This document shows, piece by piece, positions 50,287 through 60,695 of a stretch of 64,000 nucleotides of DNA. The stretch covers positions 3,038,001-3,102,000 of the forward strand of contig JAPFFF010000009.1 of assembly GCA_039105265.1 (NCBI GenBank), given 5' to 3'. This stretch comes from Tritrichomonas musculus (lineage: Eukaryota; Parabasalia; Tritrichomonadida; Tritrichomonadidae). Under the pieces are notes generated by a model that was not told where the DNA came from, searched no databases, and saw only the letters and a program-made list of their open reading frames with translations. Numbering within the stretch: the first letter of the stretch is position 1; the number at the start of each line of letters is the position of its first letter. Both the position numbers and the translations under genes were made by a program.

Positions 50287-50508
50287 TTAATTAACGCGAT
50301 AAGATGAATAAAAATAAATAAGAATGAGTAGAATAGGGAAAGCAATCCAATGGAAACGATGATTTTGGGTTGACATAGGAATGTCGTTATATTTCTTTTT
50401 TAATATATTCACTTTTCCTTCAATGCCATTAATTTGAGAATCCTCTATCTTCTGAAGTTTTTCTATTTCACAAATGACTTGATCTATAATTGAATTTTCT
50501 TGATCCAT
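50287..50508 (-). CDS. Small tail-anchored protein, 73 residues
   Basis: The start is taken at the ATG at 50508 (MDQENSIIDQ). The upstream open stretch is a poly-Phe translation of a T run and is discarded. Residues about 1-45 form a charged helix (QVICEIEKLQKIEDSQ), followed by a polar linker and a single hydrophobic segment (WIAFPILLILIYFY) ending five residues before the stop, the layout of a tail-anchored protein of the ER or Golgi. The length and helix resemble a small SNARE or a SNARE-associated factor, but no SNARE zero-layer residue can be fixed. The family is not assigned. Confidence 0.55.
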   Translation of the reverse strand: MDQENSIIDQVICEIEKLQKIEDSQINGIEGKVNILKKKYNDIPMSTQNHRFHWIAFPILLILIYFYSSYRVN

Positions 50509-51384
50509 ACAAAAAAAAATAAAAAAAAAAAAAAAAACGACTTTTGATATGAAAAAAGTTATAAGTAATAATATAACATTCATGAATTCCGAACAATGGA
50601 AATATTATATATTTCAAATCATAATAATATATGCGAATGCTCATAATAAGGTTGATACATTGGGATTTAAATTTGAAAATGGGAATAATTTTAATTCTTT
50701 TTGGGATTTAAATCATTTACTAAAAAAAAGAGCAATTATTTGACCTTTCTTGATCGTGCTTGATTCAAAAATTTGAATAGATTTCTGTTGAACATTTGTT
50801 GACCTTTTAAGTTCACACCTTTATTTATTAAGATATTCTGTGTAATATGCCATTTTATCATTTTTTTGTAGATAGGTCGGCCAAAATAACGTATTTGTCA
50901 AAAACATAAAGCCAAATTTAAAAAAACGCTAAAAACTTCCCAAACTTACATATTTGTTTCATGATCATATGATTAATAATATATCTAAATTTGGTGGGAA
51001 TTCTTGAGTTGGATTTTTTTTATCATCATTTTTTTGAAATTTGATTTTAAAATAATTATATCTTGTCATATATTATATTTAAATGTTATTTTATTATTAT
51101 ATTTAGATTTTTACTATATATAATATATATAAATATAATAATAATTAAGTAATATTTATTATTCATCAGTGAATTGATGGAAAAAATTAAGGCGGAATGA
51201 CAAACTATAGAAAAAGTTACACCATTTTTTTCTGAGGAAAATTCGTTATTCTGACTTTTTGAGTTAATTGAGAAGGCATACAAAAAGTTCTAAAATTTTC
51301 TTGTAAAGTTTTGAAAAAGTTCACTAAGATAAAACCATGAAAAAGCGCCATTTTTATAGAACTAAACCAATCAAAGAAACCGAG

Positions 51385-51887
51385 ATGACGACATTGCCGC
51401 CCATAGCATGATCACGATCAGTAATGCTTAGCAGCTAGCTGGTTGTAACTGCGGCGAGTCGTCATCCGGACAAAGATATCACGATTTCATCCGGAAGATC
51501 TGGAATGACGACATTGCCGCCCATAGCAAGACCACGATCAGCAATGCTTAGCAGCTAGCTGGTTGTAACTGCGGCGAGTCGTCATCCGGACAAAGATATC
51601 ACGATTTCATCCGGAAGATCTGGAATGACGACATTGCCGCCCATAGCAAGACCACGATCAGCAATGCTTAGCAGCTAGCTGGTTGTAACTGCGGCGAGTC
51701 GTCATCCGGACAAAGATATCGCGATTTCATCCGGAAGATCTGGAATGACGACATTGCCGCCCATAGCAAGACCACGATCAGCAATGCTTAGCAGCTAGCT
51801 GGTTGTAACTGCGGCGAGTCGTCATCCGGACAAAGATATCACGATTTCATCCGGAAGATCTGGAATGACGACATTGCCGCCCATAGG
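51385..51887. repeat. Left-arm array: 4.2 copies of the 120-bp GC-rich repeat
   Basis: Units begin ATGACGACATTGCCGCCCAT at 51385, 51505, 51625, 51745 and (partial) 51865, a spacing of exactly 120. Copies differ at only a few positions. About half the bases are G or C, against roughly a quarter in the flanks. Each unit holds ATGACGAC-GCCGC and its inverse GCGGC-GTCGTCAT, the palindrome AGCTAGCT and two CATCCGGA words. Confidence 0.95.
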
Positions 51888-52093
51888 ACGACCACGGTGG
51901 CAATAAAAAGATGAAAATAAAACAAACAAAAAACAAACAAAATTGATTATTTAATATTATTATTACGATTTTTTAATTTTTTTATTTTGATAAAGCTTAT
52001 TTAAAATATTCTGAGTCTTCTCAGAAATTTGTTAAATTTTTTTTTTTATAAATATATATAACTTTTTGAAAGAATTATGGTCTTTTTATATTT

Positions 52094-55000
52094 ATGGAAG
52101 AAGACCAAAATCTTTATTATTCAGCGAAATATCTATCTCATACGCAAAGACCTAATTCTTTAAAAGATAAAGGATTAAGAACATTCATTGAAATTGTTCC
52201 TTTGCATTCTCAGAATTTCAATATCATTTCGCTAATCCTTTTCCTCGATAGCTTAACCAAAGAATTTATATGCAACAACAAAAGAGTTTATAATGACATT
52301 TTTTCGTTTAGTTGCTGTAATAAATCAAAGATAAATACTGAAATTCAAATATTTAGCATAACTGTCAAAAACGATTTGGAAACCATTAAAGTTCTCGCTA
52401 GAGATCAACTCCTTGAAAACCAAACTATGAAAGTTGTTACTATTGATTTTGAAGAATGTATCATGACGTCGCCATATACTTTGAAAAATAAAGAGTGTCC
52501 TTTTTTGACTCAAGATTTTTGGAATAAACAATGTAAACATAAAAATTCAATGCTTTATACTTTTTGTAATTACGTAGCTCGAAAAAATTCTAATTTTCCA
52601 ATATTTATAAAATTTGCTTTTCAAAACTTTTTAGATAAAAGAACCTTGCGTAGAAGAGCCGTTAGTTTTCAAGGTTATGATGATTTTTATAAAATTTTAT
52701 TGCATTTACCTGGTTTTGTTTATATTGAGATAAGTACTCAAAAAGTTCAGGACGATGGATTTGCATTTAAATTTAATAATGATTTTGCTTTTATTAAAAA
52801 TATAATATGGATTATGCCTTGGGCTTTAGAAGTTATAAATTATATGCATTATTTGCAAATTGATGCTTCTTTTTATGCGCTTAAGCCTTACAAATTTTGT
52901 ATATACCATTCAATTTATTTCAATTCAAGTTTTCCTTTCGCATTATCAATTGGCCCTAAAGAGAACCGTTTTTTATATAATTTATTATTTGATGGATTAA
53001 ATAAGTTTTGTTTAAATAAAAATGTTTTTGAAAATAAAGTTGTTTTATCAGATTTAGGTTCTCCTATCAAAAAGTTCTGTAAATTACATTCAAATATTCA
53101 ATATTTTTGTCATCGTCATATTATACAAATATTTGGACCTAAATCATCATTAGGCATATGGGTTGCAAGGTTATTGAGATGCAAAACATATTTAATATAT
53201 AAACAAGAAAAAGAATTTATTTTAGTTGAAATGGACGAATATAAAAAAGATCCAAATTCACCTTTATTTGACGATACCGATCAAGATAATGAAAAAAAAC
53301 AAAAATTAAAAGATTTTGAAATTATGTTAAAAGATATAGATGAAGTGGAAAGAATGCCAAATAAAGAAGAAATTAAAAAAAGTGATTATTATATTGCTAA
53401 TTGGGCAATATGGATTCGTTCTGACCACCATGTAGCTCGTTGTTCAAATCATTCGGAAGGTTTCCACGGAAATATCAATCAAAAATTGCCAGATTCCGGA
53501 ACTCATTCATTTAAAACTGGTTTCACAACAATTGTAAATTATTTATTAAATTATATAAATAATTACTCAGATATTTGTGGAAATTCTTTTCAAAATAAAC
53601 ATCAAAAAATGATTCAAAAAGTTATACAAATTCTTAGCAAGAGACCAGATAATTATTTAAAATGTTCAAAAGAAAATTGTGATTGTGGTGAAGATGATTT
53701 TGTTGAATCAATTTATGGAGTGAAACTTCCTTGCATACATACAATATTAAATAATTTTTGCAAATCAGAAATATTTAATATTGTTAAAAATAGCAATGAA
53801 ATTGATATTCAATATTTATTTGTTCAATCTCTCAAAAAGTTCCCCAATTATAAATTTGAAAAAAATCAGACCATATTAAGGTTGAACAAAAGCAGTATAT
53901 TTTATCATATTATAATATAATAAAATATATGATGATAAAAAATTTATTTACTAAATATAATGGTAAAATTGACGTATGATATAAAAATAAACTAATTTTT
54001 CTTTTTGAATGAAAATTTTACAATTTGATAAGTTTAGAAAAAAAATGATGTTTTGTATAAATATTATAGCAAATATGAGGAAAATCCAATTTAAAATATA
54101 AGATATATTTTTTAGTTAATTTATTAAATTGAATTTATTTTTTATGAAATATTTGAATCATCAGAAAATTGAGATCAATTCTATGAAATTATTATATGCT
54201 TCAGAATATTGAGCATTTTTTTAAGAAATAATTGTGAGATTGTAAGATATAAACAATTGTAAAATTGTGAGAAAATAAAGATTTCTGAAAAGTAAAAATA
54301 TGTAAAGTATTCAAAGAAAAAATCTATCCAAAATAAAGTCCCCAGCGTCGGAATTTTTGATTTTTTAAAATAAATCTTTTTAAAATCAAAAAATATGGCC
54401 AATTTTTCAAATTTTAACTCAGGTTGAAAAGATTAGCTGAGTGATTATTTATGAAATTATCTCTACTTTTAGCAAGATATACAATAATTTAAATATATTA
54501 TATAATGATATTATTAATTTTATGAATATTTAATAAAAAAAATTAAAATTTATAATGATATATTTCGCAAAATATGTATTTTCGTTGTCACTTTTTGAAT
54601 ACTACAAAATTGAATGAATACCTTAATAAGGCCTAAAAAATCTTTTTAAATCAAATAGAAAAAATATAGATAGAATAATATCAATATACGAAGTTGAAAA
54701 GAATAGAAAGTTTGATAAGGAATCATTGAATATATTAGGCTCTTTTATTAATGAGTTTCTTAATTGTTTTACATATGTTTTACCAAAATTCCCAAATATT
54801 AATCCAAATGATGCCAAATATTCTGGAAATCATTTTGATTTTCGAGCACTTGATGAAAAATTGGTTTTCAGAAAAAAGAAAGAAGAAAGTAACACAAGTC
54901 AAAAGAAAGAAAAATTAAAACTTGAAAATTTATACGACGAAGATGACAATTTTGATTCAATGATAAAAGACTGTAATGCTGACATCGAATTAATTAAGAA

Positions 55001-55211
55001 AAAATACTATGAAACGAAGGCTGAAATTAAAGGAATGTATCCTCAATTATCATATCATGATATCGAAAAAATATGTTTTTCTAATTTTGTCCGCTATGTT
55101 TTTGAAACTAGATGCGATAATTCAGGTGTCATATATTTTTTATCTAAATTCAAAATAGCAAGTTGGAAAAATGCAGATTTAGCTGTAGGTGGTAACAGAT
55201 TTTTCTCTTAA
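52094..55211 (+). pseudogene. MULE transposase gene, split by a MITE insertion
   Basis: The 5' part (52094-53867, 591 codons) starts at ATG 20 bp after ACTTTTTGAAAG. The MULE DDE core is complete: first Asp near residue 257 (LQIDASFYAL), second near 320 (VVLSDLGSP) followed by CHRHI, and Glu near 455 (CSNHSEGFHGNIN). A cysteine cluster (CSKENCDCG) and PCIHTI follow, as in a SWIM-like finger. The gene is then cut by the 767-bp MITE; the homologous 3' part resumes at 54643 and stops at 55211. Without the MITE and one 8-bp duplication the frame is continuous (780 codons), which shows the gene was intact until that insertion. It should encode the enzyme that cuts and pastes the 51191-57966 element; as it stands the product would end early with an abnormal tail. 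Confidence 0.9.
53868..54634. mobile_element. 767-bp MITE, copy B, inside the MULE transposase
   Basis: Flanked by the 8-bp target duplication AAAAAATC (53860-53867 and 54635-54642), with termini AGACCATATTAAGG and AGGCCTTATTAAGG. It is by eye identical over its full length to copy A at 22098-22864 and in the same orientation. It is the youngest event in the nest. Confidence 0.93.
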
Positions 55212-55268
55212 CAAATTTCTGAGAAGACTCAGAATATTTTAAATAAGCTTTATCAAAAAAAAAAAAAT

Positions 55269-55301
<33 letters not shown>

Positions 55302-55860
55302 CACAATAATATTAAATAATCAATTTTGTTTGTTTTTTGTTTGTTTTATTTTCATCTTTTTATTGCCACCGTGGTCGTCCTATGGGCGGCAATGTCGTCA
55401 ATTCCAGATCTTCCGGATGAAATCGTGATATCTTTGTCCGGATGACGACTCGCCGCAGTTACAACCAGCTAGCTGCTAAGCATTGCTGATCGTGGTCTTG
55501 CTATGGGCGGCAATGTCGTCATTCCAGATCTTCCGGATGAAATCGCGATATCTTTGTCCGGATGACGACTCGCCGCAGTTACAACCAGCTAGCTGCTAAG
55601 CATTGCTGATCGTGGTCTTGCTATGGGCGGCAATGTCGTCATTCCAGATCTTCCGGATGAAATCGCGATATCTTTGTCCGGATGACGACTCGCCGCAGTT
55701 ACAACCAGCTAGCTGCTAAGCATTACTGATCGTGATCATGCTATGGGCGGCAATGTCGTCATCTCGGTTTCTTTGATTGGTTTAGTTCTATAAAAATGGC
55801 GCTTTTTCATGGTTTTATCTTAGTGAACTTTTTCAAAACTTTACAAGAAAATTTTAGAAC
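55212..55860. repeat. Right-arm block A of the MULE with 3.2 repeat units
   Basis: Begins directly after the transposase stop with the inverse of the left arm's inner part (AACAAATTTCTGAGAAGACT). It then carries 3.2 inverted copies of the 120-bp repeat (55380-55762) and the inverse of the outer unique part down to TTTTAGAAC, where it breaks off and block B begins. Confidence 0.85.
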
Positions 55861-56985
55861 TTTATCTTTTAAAGAATTAGGTCTTTGCGTATGAGATAGA
55901 TATTTCGCTGAATAATAAAGATTTTGGTCTTCTTCCATAAATATAAAAAGACCATAATTCTTTCAAAAAGTTATATATATTTATAAAAAAAAAAATTTAA
56001 CAAATTTCTGAGAAGACTCAGAATATTTTAAATAAGCTTTATCAAAATAAAAAAATTAAAAAATCGTAATAATAATATTAAATAATCAATTTTGTTTGTT
56101 TTTTGTTTGTTTTATTTTCATCTTTTTATTGCCACCGTGGTCGTCCTATGGGCGGCAATGTCGTCATTCCAGATCTTCCGGATGAAATCGTGATATCTTT
56201 GTCCGGATGACGACTCGCCGCAGTTACAACCAGCTAGCTGCTAAGCATTGCTGATCGTGGTCTTGCTATGGGCGGCAATGTCGTCATTCCAGATCTTCCG
56301 GATGAAATCGCGATATCTTTGTCCGGATGACGACTCGCCGCAGTTACAACCAGCTAGCTGCTAAGCATTGCTGATCGTGGTCTTGCTATGGGCGGCAATG
56401 TCGTCATTCCAGATCTTCCGGATGAAATCGCGATATCTTTGTCCGGATGACGACTCGCCGCAGTTACAACCAGCTAGCTGCTAAGCATTGCTGATCGTGG
56501 TCTTGCTATGGGCGGCAATGTCGTCATTCCAGATCTTCCGGATGAAATCGCGATATCTTTGTCCGGATGACGACTCGCCGCAGTTACAACCAGCTAGCTG
56601 CTAAGCATTGCTGATCGTGGTCTTGCTATGGGCGGCAATGTCGTCATTCCAGATCTTCCGGATGAAATCGTGATATCTTTGTCCGGATGACGACTCGCCG
56701 CAGTTACAACCAGCTAGCTGCTAAGCATTGCTGATCGTGGTCTTGCTATGGGCGGCAATGTCGTCATTCCAGATCTTCCGGATGAAATCGTGATATCTTT
56801 GTCCGGATGACGACTCGCCGCAGTTACAACCAGCTAGCTGCTAAGCATTACTGATCGTGATCATGCTATGGGCGGCAATGTCGTCATCTCGGTTTCTTTG
56901 ATTGGTTTAGTTCTATAAAAATGGCGCTTTTTCATGGTTTTATCTTAGTGAACTTTTTCAAAACTTTACAAGAAAATTTTAGAAC
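55861..56985. repeat. Right-arm block B of the MULE with 6.2 repeat units and a piece of the transposase 5' end
   Basis: Starts with the reverse complement of the first ~25 transposase codons (ATG read on the minus strand at 55938). The promoter, the inner arm, 6.2 inverted copies of the 120-bp repeat (56146-56887) and the outer arm up to the same TTTTAGAAC break follow. It is a duplicate of the element's left end in inverted orientation. Confidence 0.85.
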
Positions 56986-57966
56986 TTTATCTTTTAAAGA
57001 ATTAGGTCTTTGCGTATGAGATAGATATTTCGCTGAATAATAAAGATTTTGGTCTTCTTCCATAAATATAAAAAGACCATAATTCTTTCAAAAAGTTATA
57101 TATATTTATAAAAAAAAAAATTTAACAAATTTCTGAGAAGACTCAGAATATTTTAAATAAGCTTTATCAAAATAAAAAAATTAAAAAATCGTAATAATAA
57201 TATTAAATAATCAATTTTGTTTGTTTTTTGTTTGTTTTATTTTCATCTTTTTATTGCCACCGTGGTCGTCCTATGGGCGGCAATGTCGTCATTCCAGATC
57301 TTCCGGATGAAATCGCGATATCTTTGTCCGGATGACGACTCGCCGCAGTTACAACCAGCCAGCTGCTAAGCATTGCTGATCGTGGTCTTGCTATGGGCGG
57401 CAATGTCGTCATTCCAGATCTTCCGGATGAAATCGTGATATCTTTGTCCGGATGACGACTCGCCGCAGTTACAACCAGCTAGCTGCTAAGCATTGCTGAT
57501 CGTGGTCTTGCTATGGGCGGCAATGTCGTCATTCCAGATCTTCCGGATGAAATCGCGATATCTTTGTCCGGATGACGACTCGCCGCAGTTACAACCAGCT
57601 AGCTGCTAAGCATTGCTGATCGTGGTCTTGCTATGGGCGGCAATGTCGTCATTCCAGATCTTCCGGATGAAATCGCGATATCTTTGTCCGGATGACGACT
57701 CGCCGCAGTTACAACCAGCTAGCTGCTAAGCATTGCTGATCGTGGTCTTGCTATGGGCGGCAATGTCGTCATCTCGGTTTCTTTGATTGGTTTAGTTCTA
57801 TAAAAATGGCGCTTTTTCATGGTTTTATCTTAGTGAACTTTTTCAAAACTTTACAAGAAAATTTTAGAACTTTTTGTATGCCTTCTCAATTAACTCAAAA
57901 AGTCAGAATAACGAATTTTCCTCAGAAAAAAATGGTGTAACTTTTTCTATAGTTTGTCACTTCGCC
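56986..57966. repeat. Right-arm block C of the MULE, with 4.2 repeat units and the true right terminus
   Basis: It has the same composition as block B: a piece of the transposase 5' end with its ATG on the minus strand at 57063, the inner arm, and 4.2 inverted repeat units (57271-57772). The outer arm here is complete and runs to the terminal GTCACTTCGCC at 57966. The junction with block B is the same as that between A and B, so the blocks arose by tandem duplication. Confidence 0.85.
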
Positions 57967-58444
57967 AAAAATTAAAACAATTTTAGAAAAAATAGAAGAT
58001 CATATTTCCTTTTTATTTTTATTTTATTATATTACAAAAACTTATATAAAAACAAAAATCGACTTAAAAATGAAAAAGAAGAAGAAAATCTTAAAGGAAA
58101 ATAGCTAAACTTTTTCAAAAAGAATTGAATTTTGAAATTTTTAAAAATCAATTTTTCGTGTTAAATAAAATAAATAAATGTTTATCAATGATTACATTAA
58201 ATATAATGCAATATTATAGATATAGTTAAACATAAATAATTAACTTTTTTCATTATAATTATTGGATATATTTAAATTATTAATTTTAAAGAAAAAACAT
58301 AAATTTCACAAAACTCAACTCAAGAAATTGGATGAAACTTGGTAAACAAAATATGTAGATATCATATAATATTATATATCAAATAGAAGATATTCCTACG
58401 TTTTTTTATTTTTTTTGACAAAACTCGTTATTCTGGCCGACCTA

Positions 58445-58770
58445 TTTTTGTAGCTTCAATCATAGATTAATTAATAAAAAATAAATAAGGTAAAATAATC
58501 ATTTTAAAAACCAATTTGATTTTTTATCTCAATGGTTATTAATTTCAATTTAACTGTTTTACAATTTCTATGGTTCGATTGAAATTATCATCCTTTTTTT
58601 TTTTTTTTTTTTATATTCATATTTACATAGCTATTCAGGTAAAAATGTTTCTTTTTTGAATGAAAAGAATTCAGTTTCATATTTTATACATCAAAACGTA
58701 TCATTCATATATGATAATTTTAAAATAAATCATATTTTTAAAAAAAAAAAAGATAAAATTTAATACTTAA
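58445..58770. other. AT-rich spacer with an 18-T run
   Basis: No gene or repeat structure. A T run of about 18 lies near 58594-58611. It bridges the outer element and the TTAA-flanked MITE. Confidence 0.4.
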
Positions 58771-59346
58771 CCCTTACGGCCGTAGGCCGTAGTTGGAGAG
58801 TGCCGTTGTCAAATCCGTAATTTTACCGAATCCCTTCTATACAATTGCCGTATTTTATTTGGTCGATTTTGAGAAGAAAAATAATTATATTATTTTTTCA
58901 AAATCTTTTAAATTCAATTAATATTATTAATTATTAGTAATTTTTTATTACACGTTTGATAATAAATGGAGGAGACTCTTCAGTCTTCTGAAAAAGTTAT
59001 GAGATTGAAATTGGATAATTGATTTGAGCAGGCGAAGATGATTTGAGTGAATAATGTTATGTTGATGTTGAATAAAATCAACTTATATAACTGCAAGGAC
59101 AACCATATGCAAGTGAGATTAATTTCTGTAATAAATTGGTTTAGTTTATTAAAATGAATTTTTTATATTTAATATAAAGTATTCAAAGCAATTATTCAAA
59201 AAGTTTTGATATGACCATTTATTATTTGAAAAAGTTGCCGTTTTTTATATGCAGTAATTACAACTCCATGTGCCGTAATTCCAAAATTCGGTATAAACTA
59301 TTTAAAAATAGGTGATGTCGCCGTAGTTTACAAAACCGCCGAAGGG
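58771..59346. mobile_element. 576-bp TTAA-flanked (piggyBac-type) MITE
   Basis: TTAA stands at both ends (58767-58770 and 59347-59350). The terminal words are CCCTTACGGCCG on the left and, on the other strand, CCCTTCGGCGG on the right. TTAA target duplication with CCC-starting inverted repeats is the signature of piggyBac-like elements. The subterminal regions share the word GCCGTA, which recurs several times in both halves (GGCCGTAGTT, GTGCCGTAATT, GCCGTAGTTTAC). It has no coding frame. Confidence 0.65.
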
Positions 59347-59593
59347 TTAATTTAATACCTTATTTTCTTAAAAAGTATGCTTTATGAAAAGAATTTATTG
59401 ATATAATAATGAATTACTCTATAAAATTTCAAATTCAGACAAATAACTTCAATTTAAAGAAATAATTAGATCATTCTTAAAACATTAATCTGCTTTAAAG
59501 AAATGTTATCTTGTAAAATAGCACTGTTTGTTAATTTTCGTTTTATATTATATCTTTTTCCTTTGACTTTTTGACAATGATAAATAAATAACG

Positions 59594-59935
59594 ACTGGAG
59601 AGGCAAAACTCATTCATTTAGATATCCTTAGACTCATCAGGAATTACCGATTCGTTATCAAATTATACAATGACGAATTGGAAAAGAGAGTTGGTTTAAT
59701 GCGATATGCACAAAATCAAGGATACGCTTTCTCAATCTGCCAGAGAGAGCAAGATCTTCTTGAGAAGCAATACTTAAGAGTCACAAAAAGGATCGCTGAA
59801 GCAGATACTTAATACAATGAAGAAGTCTCTGACTTGCTTCTCAAATTACCTTATTCGATCTGCTATACGAAATTAGGCATGAAATACGAACAGACTATCT
59901 CTGTTCTAAATCAACTTGCATATTTATTTAAATAA
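59594..59935 (+). pseudogene. Broken gene fragment of unknown family
   Basis: A coding-like segment, better balanced in base composition than its flanks, translates to a helical, charged protein piece (IRNYRFVIKLYNDELEKRVG, CQREQDLLEKQYLRVTKRIA, then KLPYSICYTKLGMKYEQTIS). It has no start codon context, has about one break and no recognised family. It ends 15 bp before the converging frame on the other strand. It may be a displaced scrap of a host gene. Confidence 0.45.
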
Positions 59936-59949
59936 AAAAGAATTTTTTA

Positions 59950-60678
59950 TTAAATTTTATATTTATCTTTTGAAAAATTATTTTGTATAAAACAAAACTC
60001 ACCTGGGAGAGTTATAGTTCCTCTTCCGCAAGAGATTTCGAACTGAGCTTGGATTCTTTTGAGTGAACTGGCTGATTGCAGGATAATATCATATCCCGAA
60101 TCTTTTGTAGAAAATACCATATTCGTTGAATCATTGAGTATATCTTGCTGAAACCATATAAAATAAATATTTTTATATCGGCTAGCATTATTAAAAAATG
60201 GTAAATCTGGCAATATAACTGATGTCCAATGATAACCTAATTCGCCAAAGTTGGGATCTAGTGTTGTATCTATTTTAATATTAATGCTTGCAAAAGAATA
60301 ATCTGTTTCTGTTTCTATGTATATAATATATTGTAAAAAAATGTACCTATCATGCTCACCAGTCCAATCTGGTATATAAATAGGCAGCTCAAGTTGAAAT
60401 GGGTCAATGTCATTCCATTGCAATCTTGGAAGTAAAACTGGTAGATTAAACTTATCTCCTCTCTGTAAATTATCAAAGATAATTATCAATCGAACCAGAT
60501 GGAATGCTTGAACTTCTGATGAATCATTTATTAATCCATTCAGTTTCATTATTGGAAAGAGTGCCTTTAATTTATTTACATCATAATAAGGTAATGGTCT
60601 AGTTAAACGAGGTGTTAAAGTATAAGATTTAGAAGATGGTGTTTCATTTACTGATAAAACTTTGTTTGGATCATACAT
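59950..60678 (-). CDS. Unassigned 242-residue protein, paralogue of its upstream neighbour
   Basis: Starts MYDPNKVLS. The opening resembles the 270-residue neighbour: M-aromatic-DP, a Ser/Thr-rich stretch, then RPLPYYDVNKL against DPLPYFNKNDI, and LKALFPIMKLNGLIND against LKYIPYIIKNGLLDN. The body is rich in aromatic residues, Pro and Asp with alternating strands (LELPIYIPDWTG, YRFVFLQ-like FLQYIIYIETETDYSF), suggesting a beta-sandwich. It has no signal peptide or enzyme motif. Whether it belongs to the virus-like cluster or is a host gene is not settled. Confidence 0.5.
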   Translation of the reverse strand: MYDPNKVLSVNETPSSKSYTLTPRLTRPLPYYDVNKLKALFPIMKLNGLINDSSEVQAFHLVRLIIIFDNLQRGDKFNLPVLLPRLQWNDIDPFQLELPIYIPDWTGEHDRYIFLQYIIYIETETDYSFASINIKIDTTLDPNFGELGYHWTSVILPDLPFFNNASRYKNIYFIWFQQDILNDSTNMVFSTKDSGYDIILQSASSLKRIQAQFEISCGRGTITLPGEFCFIQNNFSKDKYKI

Positions 60679-60695
60679 TTAAATAAATGATCCGA

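Larger units (their letters stand above)
51191..57966. mobile_element. Mutator-like (MULE) DNA transposon with satellite-bearing long inverted arms
   Basis: The ends are GGCGGAATGACAAACTATAG on the left and, on the other strand, GGCGAAGTGACAAACTATAG on the right. The flanks carry a perfect 9-bp target duplication AAAAATTAA (51182-51190 and 57967-57975); 9 bp is the usual size for MULEs. The left arm (about 850 bp, to near 52040) is an outer unique part of 194 bp, 4.2 copies of a 120-bp GC-rich repeat and an inner AT-rich part. The right arm is the inverted counterpart, but amplified into three blocks (2.75 kb). A transposase gene lies between the arms and is itself split by a 767-bp MITE. Sharp ends and near-identical arms argue for recent activity. 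Confidence 0.92.
50873..58444. mobile_element. Outer TA-flanked inverted-repeat element split by the MULE
   Basis: The left end TAGGTCGGCCAAAATAACG (from 50873) and the right end on the other strand TAGGTCGGCCAGAATAACG (ending 58444) match at 18 of 19 bases. Similarity continues inward in diverged form for about 150-200 bp (TTTGTCAAAAA, ACATATTTGTTT, TTCTTGAGTTG on both). With the MULE (51191-57966 plus one 9-bp duplication) taken out, the element is about 0.8 kb and non-coding, that is, a MITE. TA ends suggest a Tc1/mariner-type parent. Confidence 0.7.

Noticed and set aside
50509-50583. Hydrophobic N-terminal leader of the small tail-anchored protein
   Set aside because: It is the translation of a T-rich run with poly-Phe; the ATG at 50508 gives a normal start.
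51385-51887. CRISPR-like array
   Set aside because: Units are contiguous 120-bp tandem repeats without spacers, inside a eukaryotic transposon.
54181-54402. Part of the transposase coding sequence
   Set aside because: It lies in the inserted MITE, which breaks the transposase frame, and not in the gene.
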